Origin: CAVYVZ01 sp963772065
GTDB taxonomy: Bacteria; Acidobacteriota; Vicinamibacteria; Vicinamibacterales; UBA2999
Assembly: GCA_963772065.1 (NCBI GenBank)
Contig: CAVYVZ010000008.1
Span: 186,001-250,000 of the forward strand
Length of the DNA stretch: 64,000 bases
Reading direction: 5' to 3'
The position numbers were made by a program, and so were the translations under genes. Below the pieces are notes generated by a model. It searched no databases. It was given only the letters and a program-made list of their open reading frames with translations, and was not told the DNA's origin. Shown here piece by piece: positions 26,706 through 35,221 of the stretch; positions within the stretch are counted from its first letter, which is position 1, and every line of letters starts with the position of its first letter.

Positions 26706-27179
26706 CTAGAACTCCGTCCGGAACAGCGGCCGGCCAACGATGCGCCACGGCCACGGGATCGCCCACAGCGCGAGCGCGAAGAAGATGACCATCGCGACGA
26801 GCATCGTGCGGTGGCGGCGCCTTGAGTCGATCGCCCGTTTGGCGCGGGCGCGGCCAATGTACGCGGCGGTGGCCGCCAGGAGCATCGCCGTTTCATGCTC
26901 GACACCGAAGAAACGCGCGACGTCGCTCTGCATGGTCTCGCTGAAGGTCCGGTAGGTCGCGGGCCAGAACGGGCTGAAGCCGAAGTAAAGAATCAGGCCG
27001 ATCATCACCTGGAGATCGAGCGCATTGCCGAAGGTCTTCGACGCGCGCTCGTCGGCGGAGGTCCATGGCTTGTGCGCCATGAACCCCGCGATCGCACGGA
27101 GGAGCACCACGATCGCAGTGGCAAGGACGACCCAGCGCCAGTAGCCGTGCGCGAGCCGCAAGAGGGTGTACGCGTTCAT
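26706..27179 (-). CDS. small multi-pass membrane protein, unknown
   Basis: A 157-residue protein with about four hydrophobic helices (VVLATAIVVLLRAIAGFMA; LQVMIGLILYFGFSPFW; ETAMLLAATAAYIGRA; TMLVAMVIFFALALWAI). Histidines at the first and third helices (LAHGYWRW, VEHETAM) might bind haem in a cytochrome-b561-like manner, but this is speculative. The start is ATG 27179. The gap on its 5' side contains the tRNA fragment and the IS element. No named family is recognised. Confidence 0.6.
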   Translation of the reverse strand: MNAYTLLRLAHGYWRWVVLATAIVVLLRAIAGFMAHKPWTSADERASKTFGNALDLQVMIGLILYFGFSPFWPATYRTFSETMQSDVARFFGVEHETAMLLAATAAYIGRARAKRAIDSRRRHRTMLVAMVIFFALALWAIPWPWRIVGRPLFRTEF

Positions 27180-27206
27180 CGTAGCGTCAGGTGTGTGAGA
27201 TCTTAT

Positions 27207-27224
27207 TCGGGATGGCGGGATTCG
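27207..27224 (-). repeat. 18-bp copy of the tRNA-Pro 3' end (att-like)
   Basis: TCGGGATGGCGGGATTCG is identical to 28603-28620, which is the end of the tRNA-Pro gene from the T-loop through the acceptor stem to the discriminator base. It has the same orientation and lies 1,396 bp away on the 3' side of the tRNA. That is where the displaced end is found after site-specific integration into a tRNA. The rest of the tRNA is not present here. Confidence 0.7.
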
Positions 27225-27329
27225 TGCCCCATCGCGATGCGCGAATGCGCATTGCGTGGCGCCTGAAGACGCCAGCCCGCCCGCAAGACCGAGCGAAGCG
27301 AGTGTCCTTCCTGATTACGGGTTAACAGT

Positions 27330-27352
27330 TTATTCCGGAGACATGGGTGACA
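27330..27352 (+). repeat. IS left inverted repeat
   Basis: It begins TTATTCCGGAGACATGGG and matches the reverse complement of 28540-28562 with a single G/A difference. It lies 21 bp before the transposase ATG. Confidence 0.85.
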
Positions 27353-27373
27353 CTTTGCCCCCGAGGAGGGGGC

Positions 27374-28562
27374 ATGCCCTGGAAGGAGTGTCACGTCGTG
27401 GACGAGCGTCTCCGGTTCGTCGCCCGCCTGCTGGACGGCGAGAAGATGACGGCGCTGTGCGCCGAATTCGGGATCTCGAGGAAGACGGGCTACAAAATCT
27501 TCGATCGCTACAAGGACTATGGCGTCCACGGCCTCACCGACCGCAGTCGGCGTCCCTATCGGCATGCCAACCAGCTCCCGCTGGTCCTTGAAACGCAGAT
27601 TGTCCGGCTGAAGAGGGACTACCCCGACTGGGGCGCGCCGAAGATCCGCGAGAAGCTGCGCGGCCGCTGCGGGCCGTTACGCTGTCCGGCCATCAGCACC
27701 GTCCACGCCGTGCTCGATCGCCATGGCTTGGTGCAGCGTCGGGGGCGCCGACGGTGCCGCGCGACCGGGACGCCGTTGTCGCAGGTCAGCACGCCCAATG
27801 CGCTCTGGTGTGCGGACTACAAGGGCGAGTTTCGACTCGGCAATCAGCGGTACTGCTACCCGCTGACCATTACCGACTTTGCCAGTCGCTACTTGCTGAC
27901 GTGCGAAGCGCTGTCGACGACCCGCGAGCAGTACGCCTTCGCCGTCTTCGAGCGGACGTTCCAAGACAACGGGCTCCCGCGCGCGATTCGCACGGACAAC
28001 GGCGTGCCCTTCGCGTCGGCGCACGCGCTCTACGGGCTGAGCAAGCTGGCGGTGTGGTGGCTCCGGCTCGGCGTCGGCATCGAACGCATCCGACCCGGTC
28101 ACCCGGAGCAGAACGGTCGGCACGAGCGCATGCACCTCACCCTCAAGCAACAGGCTACGAAGCCGGCGGTGGCGAATCTGCTGCAACAGCAGGCGCGATT
28201 CGATGCCTTCATCCAGCAGGTACAACCACGAGCGCCCGCATCAAGCCCTGGCGATGAAAGTGCCGGCCGACGTCTACGTCGCGTCACATCGTCCGTATCG
28301 CGGCCTCGGTGAGCTCGACTACCCGCTGCACGATTGGGCCAGCACCGTCACGCACTGCGGCCGCATTTGCTTCAAAGGGCGGAAGGTCAATCTCAGCCAG
28401 GTGTTTGCGGGACAACAAGTGGGGATACGCCAGGTGGACGAGCACATTTGGCTCGTCACCTTCATGCATTACGATCTCGGATATTTCGACGATGAGACGT
28501 GCCGTCTCGAACCGATCGAAAATCCGTTTGGTCCAACCGTGTTACCCATGTCTCCGGAATAA
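27374..28562 (+). CDS. IS481-family DDE transposase, frameshifted in this sequence
   Basis: A transposase of about 395 residues once one frame change is allowed. The N-terminal helix-turn-helix is MTALCAEFGISRKTGYKIFDRY, followed by the arginine-rich GLTDRSRRPYRHANQ typical of IS481. The DDE residues are the Asp in LWCADYKGEF, the Asp in AIRTDNGVPFAS and the Glu in GHPEQNGRHERMHLTLKQ. The frame then changes by +1 at about 28219 (CAGGTACAA). The other frame continues with the expected YNHERPHQALAMKVPADVY. Removing one G restores it. The ATG at 27374 has GAGGAGG just upstream. As written, the product loses its C-terminal third. Confidence 0.88.
28540..28562 (-). repeat. IS right inverted repeat
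   Basis: Reverse complement of the left end with one mismatch. The transposase stop TAA is its last three bases. Confidence 0.85.
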
Positions 28563-28599
28563 TCCGTTACCCATGTAACCCGAAAGGACCTCAATAGTG

Positions 28600-28676
28600 T
28601 GGTCGGGATGGCGGGATTCGAACCCACGACCCCCTGACCCCCAGTCAGGTGCGCTACCAGGCTGCGCTACATCCCG
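28600..28676 (-). tRNA. tRNA-Pro (GGG)
   Basis: The minus strand reads as a complete cloverleaf. The acceptor stem CGGGATG pairs with CATCCCG, the D-arm contains AGCGCAGCCTGGTAGCGC, and the anticodon stem CCTGA/TCAGG encloses loop CTGGGGG with anticodon GGG. The T-arm is GTGGGTTCGAATCCCGC, the discriminator is A, and the 3' CCA is encoded (28602-28600). It decodes CCC (and CCU). Its 3' end faces the IS element and the 18-bp tRNA fragment copy. Confidence 0.97.
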
Positions 28677-28685
28677 AAACGTGAC

Positions 28686-28842
28686 GTTCCTGGTTCCAGG
28701 TTCAGTGTTCCTGGTTCCATCGCCAGATTCGTTGCCGACTCACTCGGTCCGGACCGAGTGGCGTCGTTACGGTTCAAGTCCGACGAGCCGAACCTGGAAC
28801 CGCGAACACGAACCGGGAACCTGGAACCCGGAACGTGGAACC
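28686..28842. repeat. inverted GGTTCC/GGAACC tandem-repeat hairpin with central palindrome
   Basis: The left arm (28686-28718) is degenerate copies of TTCCTGG/TTCCAGG. The right arm (28791-28842) is the inverted version (CCTGGAACC, CGGGAACC). Between them is a 20-bp perfect palindrome at 28741-28760 built on CACTCGGTCC. The whole could form a long imperfect cruciform between tRNA-Pro and merR. Short open frames here are repeat products and not called as genes. Confidence 0.85.
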
Positions 28843-28858
28843 GCGCCGACGCGTTGCG

Positions 28859-29386
28859 TCAGCGCGAGGCGCGTGAGACGCGCTTTGCCGCGCTCTTGCC
28901 CCGCGGCGGCGGCATCGGCTTGCGGGCCGCCATCTTGGTCCGCGCTGGCGTGGACTTCCGCGCGGCAACCGGCCGCGGCTTCGGACGACCCGACGCAGCG
29001 GACGACGGCGTCAAGCTGTAGGTGTCCTTGCCTCCGTCGAGCAAGACCAGAATCGAACGGAGTCCGCTGCGGACGTGGTCGATCCGGTTGTGCACGTCGG
29101 CGCCGAGAGCCTCGATGACTTCTTCGACCTCCTCCGCGCTCGGCACCGGCGTCGGCGACGACTCTTCAATCTTGCGCCGGGCCCCGGCCAGCGTCAGCCC
29201 TTCTCCGAATACCAGCTGCTTGATGCGCAGCAACTGGTCGACATCGGACTGACGATACAGCCGCTGGCTGTCGCTCGATTTCTGCAGCCCGATGCCCGGA
29301 AACTCTTTCTCCCACGAGCGCAGCACAAACGGCTGCAGCTGTGCGAGGTCACACACTTCCGCTGCCTTGTACAGCTTTGGGGCCAT
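28859..29386 (-). CDS. MerR-family transcriptional regulator
   Basis: A 175-residue regulator. The MerR helix-turn-helix occupies residues 1-70 (YKAAEVCDLAQLQPFVLRSWEKEFPGI and SQRLYRQSDVDQLLRIKQLVFGEGLTLAGARRKIEE), with the characteristic RLYR wing motif. A short helical linker (EEVEEVIEALGADVHNRIDHVRSGLRSILVLLDGG) may dimerise. The last 45 residues are an unstructured Ala/Lys/Arg/Pro tail resembling histone-H1-like tails. There are no effector-binding cysteines. It lies downstream of der on the same strand. In many genomes a MerR protein of this type sits near IHF/HU genes, and HU is 1.5 kb away here. Confidence 0.88.
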   Translation of the reverse strand: MAPKLYKAAEVCDLAQLQPFVLRSWEKEFPGIGLQKSSDSQRLYRQSDVDQLLRIKQLVFGEGLTLAGARRKIEESSPTPVPSAEEVEEVIEALGADVHNRIDHVRSGLRSILVLLDGGKDTYSLTPSSAASGRPKPRPVAARKSTPARTKMAARKPMPPPRGKSAAKRVSRASR

Positions 29387-29412
29387 TTCGAGGGCTAAGT
29401 ATAGCAGGTGCC

Positions 29413-30774
29413 CTACGTCTTTTTCTCGCGACCTCTTCGACGAACGTGGAGCCGAATGGGCGTGCCCTCGAAGCCGAATCGCTCGCGGATCTGGTTGACC
29501 AGGAACCGCTCGTAGGAGAAGTGGAACGTCGTCGCGACGTTGGTGAAGAACACGAACGTCGGCGGCGCCACGCTGGTCTGCGCGGCGTACATCACCCGCA
29601 CGTGGCGGCGCGTCGGGCTCGCAGGCGGGTGCACGGCGGTCGTTTCCGCGACGAAGCGGTTCAGCTCGCCGGTTGAAACGCGCTTCCGCCTCGACGCCGC
29701 GACCTTATCGATCCACTCCAGCAGCTTCGGCGTCCGCTCCCCGGTGGCCGCCGAGATGTGCAGCACGGGCACGTAGTCGAGGAACTTCAGCTGCCTCCGC
29801 AGCTCCTCGTCGAAGCGCTTCGAGTAATCCGGTCCCCGCTCTTTCATCAGGTCCCACTTGTTCGCCACGATGATGATGCCGCGGCCGGCGCGCTCGGCTT
29901 CGCCCGCGATGGCGGCATCCTGATCGGCCACGCCCGCGCTCGCATCGACGACCAGCACCACGATGTCCGCCTGCTCGATCGATCGGCGCGCCAGCAGCAC
30001 GCTGATCGACTCCACCTGGCCGCCGCGCGCGACGCGTCCCGGTCGGCGGATCCCGGCGGTATCGACGATGCGGAACTGGCGGCGGTGCCAGGTGAGCACG
30101 CTGTCGACAGAGTCGCGCGTGGTGCCTGGCACCTCGCTGACGATCATCCGTTCCTCCCGCAGTAACCGATTGACCAGCGACGACTTCCCCGCGTTCGGCC
30201 GGCCGACGATGGCAATGGACACCTCGGGGGTTTTCGCGACCGGCTCCGCCGCCGCGGCGCGCGAGGGTCCTTTGCGCGCGCGCTCGGCGATCGCGTCGAG
30301 GAGGTCTCCGATGCCCTCCCCGTGCTCCGCGGAGATCTCGATCACCGGCTCGAACCCGAGCTGGTAGAACTCCAGCGCCCCGGCCCTCGCACGGTGGTCG
30401 TCGGTCTTGTTGATCGCGACCATGGCGGGCACATTGGCCTCGCGCATGTCGCGCGCGATGTCAGCGTCGCCTGGTACGAGCCCCTCGCGTCCATCCACCA
30501 CGAGGACAAGAAGATCCGCGTCCTGGATCGCGCGCTGCCCGCGCTCGAGCACGAGCTGGTGCAGCGGGTCTTCGCTGGCGCCGAACATGCCGCCGGTGTC
30601 GGTCAGCTGAAACGTGACGCCTTCCCATGTGACGGGCTGGCTGATCACGTCGCGCGTGGTTCCTGCCACGGGGGTCACGATGGCGCGCCGCGAGCGCGTC
30701 AAGCGGTTGAAGAGGGTCGACTTGCCCACGTTGGGGCGGCCGACGAGCACGACGTTGACGGGCCGTTTCTGCAC
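29413..30774 (-). CDS. der: ribosome biogenesis GTPase Der (EngA)
   Basis: An essential tandem GTPase acting in 50S assembly. Two G domains are clear. The first has GRPNVGKSTLFNRL, then VAGTTRD, DTGG and NKTD. The second has GRPNAGKSSLVNRLL, then VPGTTRDSVDS, DTAGIRRPGRV and NKWD. A C-terminal KH-like domain follows (LNRFVAETTAVHPP ... FVFFTNVATTFHFSYERFLVNQIRERFGFEGTPIRLHVRRR). The 453-residue length is normal. It starts at GTG 30774, divergent from HU with a shared 136-bp regulatory gap. Confidence 0.97.
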   Translation of the reverse strand: MQKRPVNVVLVGRPNVGKSTLFNRLTRSRRAIVTPVAGTTRDVISQPVTWEGVTFQLTDTGGMFGASEDPLHQLVLERGQRAIQDADLLVLVVDGREGLVPGDADIARDMREANVPAMVAINKTDDHRARAGALEFYQLGFEPVIEISAEHGEGIGDLLDAIAERARKGPSRAAAAEPVAKTPEVSIAIVGRPNAGKSSLVNRLLREERMIVSEVPGTTRDSVDSVLTWHRRQFRIVDTAGIRRPGRVARGGQVESISVLLARRSIEQADIVVLVVDASAGVADQDAAIAGEAERAGRGIIIVANKWDLMKERGPDYSKRFDEELRRQLKFLDYVPVLHISAATGERTPKLLEWIDKVAASRRKRVSTGELNRFVAETTAVHPPASPTRRHVRVMYAAQTSVAPPTFVFFTNVATTFHFSYERFLVNQIRERFGFEGTPIRLHVRRRGREKKT

Positions 30775-30852
30775 GCGCTCTCACACTCTCGCGCGGCGGC
30801 GAGGGCCGACGCCACCGGAAATCCCGCTAAATTGACTTTCCAAAGCCCGTCC

Positions 30853-30881
30853 TTGACAGCGTAAGTGACTCTTTCTATAGT
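30853..30881 (+). promoter_or_regulatory. consensus sigma-70 promoter for the HU gene
   Basis: TTGACA (30853-30858) and TATAGT (30876-30881) are separated by exactly 17 nt, one base off the perfect -35/-10 pair. The -10 box ends 29 bp before the HU ATG, which is preceded by AGAGGA. This is the clearest promoter in the window and fits a highly expressed nucleoid protein. Confidence 0.85.
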
Positions 30882-30910
30882 AGTTACAGCCCTTCCGCAG
30901 AGGAATCCAC

Positions 30911-31180
30911 ATGATCAAGGTCGACATCGTCAACGAGGTCTCGAAGATCGCCGACATCACGAAGGTCAAGGCTGAGGTCGCCGTTGACGCAGTGTTCGAC
31001 GCCATGCGCATCTCGATGCAGCGTGGGGACCGAATCGAGCTGCGCGGCTTCGGTGTCTTCCAGGTGAAGCCGCGAAAGCGCGGCATCGGCCGCAACCCCC
31101 GCACGGGCAAGGAAGTCCGCATCCCGCCGGGTCGGACGATCCGCTTCAAGCCGGGCAAGGATCTTCAGAACATCGGCTAG
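30911..31180 (+). CDS. HU/IHF-family nucleoid DNA-binding protein
   Basis: An 89-residue architectural protein that bends DNA. Typical features are the N-terminal helices (MIKVDIVNEVSKIADITK), the core RIELRGFGVFQVKPRKRGIGRNPRTGKEV with the DNA-intercalating arm (RNPRTG), and the C-terminal PPGRTIRFKPGKDL. The extra acidic dimer surface and family length fit HU/IHF-beta. It is driven by a strong promoter and is followed 33 bp later by a site-2 protease gene. Confidence 0.96.
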   Translation: MIKVDIVNEVSKIADITKVKAEVAVDAVFDAMRISMQRGDRIELRGFGVFQVKPRKRGIGRNPRTGKEVRIPPGRTIRFKPGKDLQNIG

Positions 31181-31213
31181 TGGTAGGCTGCATGCAGCCT
31201 ACCCGAGCCCCTG

Positions 31214-32167
31214 ATGCACTCGTCGTCGTCCGAGCTCCCCGAGTACCACCTTCCACCACCGCGCCCCGAACCGCGTCCCCGGCGGACGTGGAAGCACATC
31301 GCGCTGTTCCTTCTCACCTTCCTTACGACCACGACCGTCGGCGCGGGCCACTACTACAACTTCGCGATGGACTTCGGGACGAGCCCTGTGTCGTTCTCCG
31401 CTGCCGAACTGTATCTCAACGGTCTGTGGTACAGCGGGTCGATTCTCGGGATCCTCGGCGCTCACGAATTCGGGCATTACTACGCGTGCCGATACTACGG
31501 CATCGACGCGTCGCTGCCATATTTCCTGCCCGCGCCTCCGCCGATGCTGATGGGAACGTTCGGCGCCTTCATCCGCATCCGCCAGCCGATTCCGACGAAG
31601 CGCCAGCTGTTCGACGTCGGCATCGCCGGCCCGATCGCGGGGTTCGTCGTCGCGGTGCCGGTTCTGCTCACCGGCCTCAGCCTCTCACGCGTCGTGCCGC
31701 TGCCCCCGGAGTTCCATGGCATCGAGCTCGGTGAGCCGCTGCTCTTCCAGGGCTTGTCGTGGCTGCAATGGGGCACGCCGCCCGAAGGCCACTCGATCAA
31801 CATGCACCCGATGGCGTTTGCCGCGTGGTTCGGCCTGCTGGCCACGCTGCTAAACCTCTTTCCCATCGGACAGCTCGATGGCGGCCACATTTCGTACGCG
31901 GTCCTTGGACGCCGATCGACGATTCTGAGCGTGGCGACTGTGCTCAGCCTTGTGGGGCTGACTGTATTCTCCCGTTCCTGGATCGTGTGGACCGTGCTGA
32001 CGCTCGGATTGCTCATCATGTTCGGGGCGCGGCATCCTCAAACAATCGATGAGGACGTCCCACTCGACCGCGGCCGGATAATCCTGGCGGTCTTTGCCGT
32101 CATCATGTTCATTCTCTGTTTCACGCCGGCGCCGATCGAACCGCTCGACCTCGTGGCGGGCGGCTAG
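31214..32167 (+). CDS. site-2 protease family membrane metalloprotease (M50)
   Basis: A 317-residue intramembrane zinc protease. The zinc ligands are in ILGAHEFGHYYACR (HExxH) and the third ligand Asp is in LLNLFPIGQLDGGHISYAVLGRR. A Pro-rich cytoplasmic N-terminus precedes about six to seven membrane segments. The PPPMLMGTFGAFIRIRQPIPTKRQLFDVGIAGPIAG stretch is typical of the EGY1-like/S2P subgroup. The likely role is regulated cleavage of membrane proteins such as anti-sigma factors; the substrate is unknown. The start is ATG 31214. Confidence 0.93.
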   Translation: MHSSSSELPEYHLPPPRPEPRPRRTWKHIALFLLTFLTTTTVGAGHYYNFAMDFGTSPVSFSAAELYLNGLWYSGSILGILGAHEFGHYYACRYYGIDASLPYFLPAPPPMLMGTFGAFIRIRQPIPTKRQLFDVGIAGPIAGFVVAVPVLLTGLSLSRVVPLPPEFHGIELGEPLLFQGLSWLQWGTPPEGHSINMHPMAFAAWFGLLATLLNLFPIGQLDGGHISYAVLGRRSTILSVATVLSLVGLTVFSRSWIVWTVLTLGLLIMFGARHPQTIDEDVPLDRGRIILAVFAVIMFILCFTPAPIEPLDLVAGG

Positions 32168-32226
32168 GGCGGAGCTTGATCAATCGGGATTTCGAGGAGG
32201 GGCCGGCGGTGGTGCACAAGGAGAAC

Positions 32227-32262
32227 GGGGAGACCAGGGAGCATTTTCTCCCTGATCTCCCC
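32227..32262. terminator. bidirectional terminator-like hairpin
   Basis: A 15-bp stem with one mismatch (GGGGAGACCAGGGAG against CTCCCTGATCTCCCC) and a CATTTT loop lies between the convergent site-2 protease and priA genes. Further CTCCC units flank it, so it also belongs to the tandem-repeat hairpin type found elsewhere in the window. Confidence 0.65.
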
Positions 32263-32296
32263 GACCTCCCTGTGACTACTTCAAACGATCTCCCGC

Positions 32297-34523
32297 CTAG
32301 AGGACCGTCAGCGGATCCACATCGACGGTCGCTCGTCGCCTGATCTCCGGCATTCCTGCCAACACGGTTATCAACGCCTCGCGCATCGCGGCGCGCTTCT
32401 GCCCCTTCAGGAAGAACTGGACGCGGTGTTCGCCGCGGAGCTTGCCGAGCGGCGCGGGCGCCGGTCCGAGGATGGCGAAGCCGCTCGCCGCCGCCGCGGG
32501 CTCCAGGCTGCGGGTGACGTTCATCGCGTCGCCCATGGCGCGCTCGAAGCTGCGCCCGCGAATAACCACGTTGATCATCGCAAGGAGCGGAGGGTAGCGC
32601 ATGCCTCTGCGATAGCGGAGCTCGCGGTCGAAGAAGGCGGGGTAATCCTGGCGGCAGGCGAGCTGAATGCTGTAGTGCTCCGGATACAGCGTTTGCACGA
32701 ACGCCTCTCCTGCGCGCTCGCCGCGGCCCGCCCGGCCGGCAACCTGGGTGAGGAGCTGGAACGTTCGCTCCGCCGCGCGGAAGTCGGCGAGGCCCAGGCC
32801 CACGTCGGCCGAGATGACGCCGACGAGGGTGACACGTGGGAAATCGTGCCCTTTCGCAATCATCTGGGTGCCCACCAGGACGTCGATCTCGCCGCCGGCA
32901 AACTTCGTCAGCAGCCCGCTCAGGGCGCCTCGCCGCCGCACGGAATCGCGGTCGACGCGCCCGATGCGCGCGCTGGGAAAATGTTCTCGAAGCTGGTGCT
33001 CCACCTTCTCGGTGCCGAACCCCGCCTGTTCGAGATACGGCGCGGCGCATTTGCGGCACTGCTTCGGAACGGTCAGGGAGTAGTTGCAGTAGTGGCAGCG
33101 GGCTTTCCATCCGCTTCGCGCGGTATGAACCGTCAGCGACACGCTGCAGTTCGGGCATTCGAACGTGTCGCCGCATTGGCGGCAGAACACGGCGGTCGCA
33201 TACCCGCGCCGGTTCAGGAGCACGAGCACCTGCTCGCGGCGGCCGAGCCGGTCTTCCACCGCGGCGACGAGATCCCGGCTCACCACCACGTCGGGTCCTA
33301 TGTCGGCGTACTCCTCGCGCATGTTGACGAGGCGCACAGCGGCGAGTGGCCGATCCAGCACGCGCTTCCCGAGCGCGAGGTGGGCGTACCTTGCCCGACA
33401 GCGCGTTCTGGTAGGACTCGAGCGAGGGTGTGGCGGAGCCGAGCACGACGAGCGCGCGCTCGCGGCTCCCGCGGAGCACCGCCACGTCACGGCCGTGATA
33501 CCGCGGTGATTCCTCCTGCTTGTACGACGTGTCGTGCTCCTCGTCCACGACAATCAGGCCGATGTCTGGAAGCGGCGTGAACACGGCCGACCGCGTGCCT
33601 ACGACGACGTCGATCTCGCCCGCGCGGATGCGCTGCCACTGATCGTGACGCTCGCCGTGTGACAGGCCGCTGTGCTGGATCGCCACGCGCGCTCCGAACG
33701 AGGCGCGGAACTGCGACGCCACGGACGGCGTCAGCGCGATTTCGGGGACCATGATCAGCACCTGTCGTCCGCCGCGCACCACCGATGCGGCGAGCCGCAG
33801 ATAGATCTCGGTCTTCCCGCTGCCGGTCACGCCGTGGAGCAGTGCGACCTGGAACGCGCCGGTGGCCGAGAGCCCGTCGAGCGTGCGCAGCGCATCCGAC
33901 TGCTCCGCCGTCAGCTCGCGCACCTCGTCGGCCGCCGGCACCGGCATCGTGGCGCCCCCCTCGAACGGGTCGCGGTCCTCGCGTTCGTCGCGCAGCGTCA
34001 CCAGGCCGCGCGCCATCAGGCGGGCGACGACGTCGGAGCCGAATCCGCGATCGCGCAGCGCGCCGCTCGGAAGCCCGGCGGGCGTTGCCGCCAGCTCCTT
34101 CAGCGCAGCGCGTTGCTTGCTGCCGAGGCTCGATTCGTCGGCGCTCGCGACGGACAGGCCGTGAGCCGTCGCGCTGATCACACGGTGCGTCTTGTAGCTC
34201 GAGGCCCTGCGCTGCGCGCCGGGCGGGAGCGCCGTGGCAATCGCATCCCCGATGCCGGCGATGTAGTAGTCCGCAACCCAGCGGCACAGATTGACGATCG
34301 GCGCCGGGAGAAACGGCGTCCGATCGATGGCTTCGACGATGTCCTTGACCTCCAGATTGGCGGGGACGGCCGCGGGCGCTTCCACCACGATGCCGGTAAC
34401 CGTCCGCCGGCCCAGCGGAACCCGCACGCGCGCGCCCACCGGCGGCATCTCGAGCGAGTCGGGAACGGTATACGTGAGGAGATCGAGGAAAGGAACTGGT
34501 ACGGCGACGGCGACCGATCTCAC
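32297..34523 (-). CDS. priA: primosomal replication-restart helicase PriA, frameshifted in this sequence
   Basis: A 3'-to-5' helicase of about 741 residues that restarts stalled forks. The N-terminal half has the 3'BD region (FLDLLTYTVPDSLEMPPVGARVRVPLGRR), Walker A HGVTGSGKTEIYL and the DEEH box IGLIVVDEEHDTSYKQEE. The C-terminal half has the zinc-binding cysteines (CRQCGDTFECPNCS, CHYCN, CRKCAA), GTQMIAKGHDFPRVTLVGV and QVAGRAGRGERAG. The halves are in different frames. The shift is +1 at 33386-33390 (GTACC on this strand of the window), and removing one base joins SLESYQNALSGK to YAHLALGKRVL. The start is GTG 34523, overlapping the udg stop in GTGA. Confidence 0.93.
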
Positions 34524-35218
34524 GCGCCTTCTTCGAGGATCGACTTCACGCGCTTCATGTCTTCCCAGACGTCGCGCTTCGCCGACGGCGTGCGAAGCAG
34601 GTAGGCCGGATGGTAGGTCGGCATGAGGATGGCATCGCGAAACTTGTACTCGCGGCCGCGCAGCCTCGTGATGGGATCGTTCGTCTTCAGCAGGCACTGT
34701 GCCGCGAACTTGCCGAGCGCCACGATGACCTTCGGCTTGATCTGATCGATCTGGCGGAGCAGGAACGGCTCGCACTGCTCCACTTCGTCGGGCTCCGGGT
34801 TCCGGTTGCCCGGCGGCCGGCATTTGAGCACGTTGGCGATGTAGACGTCTTCACGCCGCATCCCGATGGCTTCGATGATCTTCGTCAGGAGCTGACCGGC
34901 GCGGCCGACGAACGGCTCGCCCTGGATGTCCTCATCGGCTCCCGGCGCCTCGCCGACGAACATCAGATCGGCATTCGGGTTTCCGACGCCGAACACAATC
35001 TGCGTACGCCCCAGGCCGTGAAGCTTGCACCGAACGCAGTCGCCGATGTCCGCCCGGATCTCGCGGAGCGCCTCGTCGGGAGAGCGTGCTATCTGAATCG
35101 TCGCCGGTTCCGGCGCCGACGCGGACTCTGGTCGCATCGACCACGGACCATCCCGCCTGATGCCGTCGACGCCGAGCTCGGCGAAGAACTCCAGGTGATC
35201 CCGAAGCGCATCCGACAT
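34520..35218 (-). CDS. iron-sulfur uracil-DNA glycosylase (family 4 type)
   Basis: Removes uracil from DNA to start base-excision repair. This 232-residue protein has cluster-type cysteines in DCVRCKL (about 61-64), NVLKCRPPGNRNPEPDEVEQC (about 149-165) and the active-site motif MFVGEAPGADEDIQGEPFVGRAGQLL. The second motif is MPTYHPAYLLR near the C-terminus. The N-terminal 55 residues are a variable extension. It is upstream of priA with a 4-bp overlap and lies 3 bp after coaBC. This repair gene sits inside a replication/metabolism run. Confidence 0.93.
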   Translation of the reverse strand: MSDALRDHLEFFAELGVDGIRRDGPWSMRPESASAPEPATIQIARSPDEALREIRADIGDCVRCKLHGLGRTQIVFGVGNPNADLMFVGEAPGADEDIQGEPFVGRAGQLLTKIIEAIGMRREDVYIANVLKCRPPGNRNPEPDEVEQCEPFLLRQIDQIKPKVIVALGKFAAQCLLKTNDPITRLRGREYKFRDAILMPTYHPAYLLRTPSAKRDVWEDMKRVKSILEEGA

Positions 35219-35221
35219 GAA

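Larger units (their letters stand above)
27330..28562 (+). mobile_element. IS481-type insertion sequence
   Basis: A 1,233-bp element bounded by 23-bp terminal inverted repeats (27330-27352 and 28540-28562) that match at 22 of 23 positions. It contains one transposase gene that ends inside the right repeat. Outside the repeats, CGGGTTA on the left and TAACCCG on the right suggest the true ends may lie slightly further out, near 27318 and 28582. No clear target duplication is visible. The element sits between tRNA-Pro and the 18-bp tRNA copy. Confidence 0.85.

Noticed and set aside
27243..27317. Attempt to read a second tRNA or gene between the tRNA-Pro fragment and the IS.
   Set aside because: Only the 18-bp fragment matches a tRNA. 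The rest gives a small hairpin (27237-27252) and no convincing ORF.
28219..28223. Programmed ribosomal frameshift in the IS transposase.
   Set aside because: The +1 change occurs in a GGTAC context also found in unrelated housekeeping genes, and IS481 elements normally use a single frame.
28758..29021. Plus-strand open frame overlapping the repeat and merR.
   Set aside because: It starts in repeat sequence and runs antisense to the MerR gene, with no domain.
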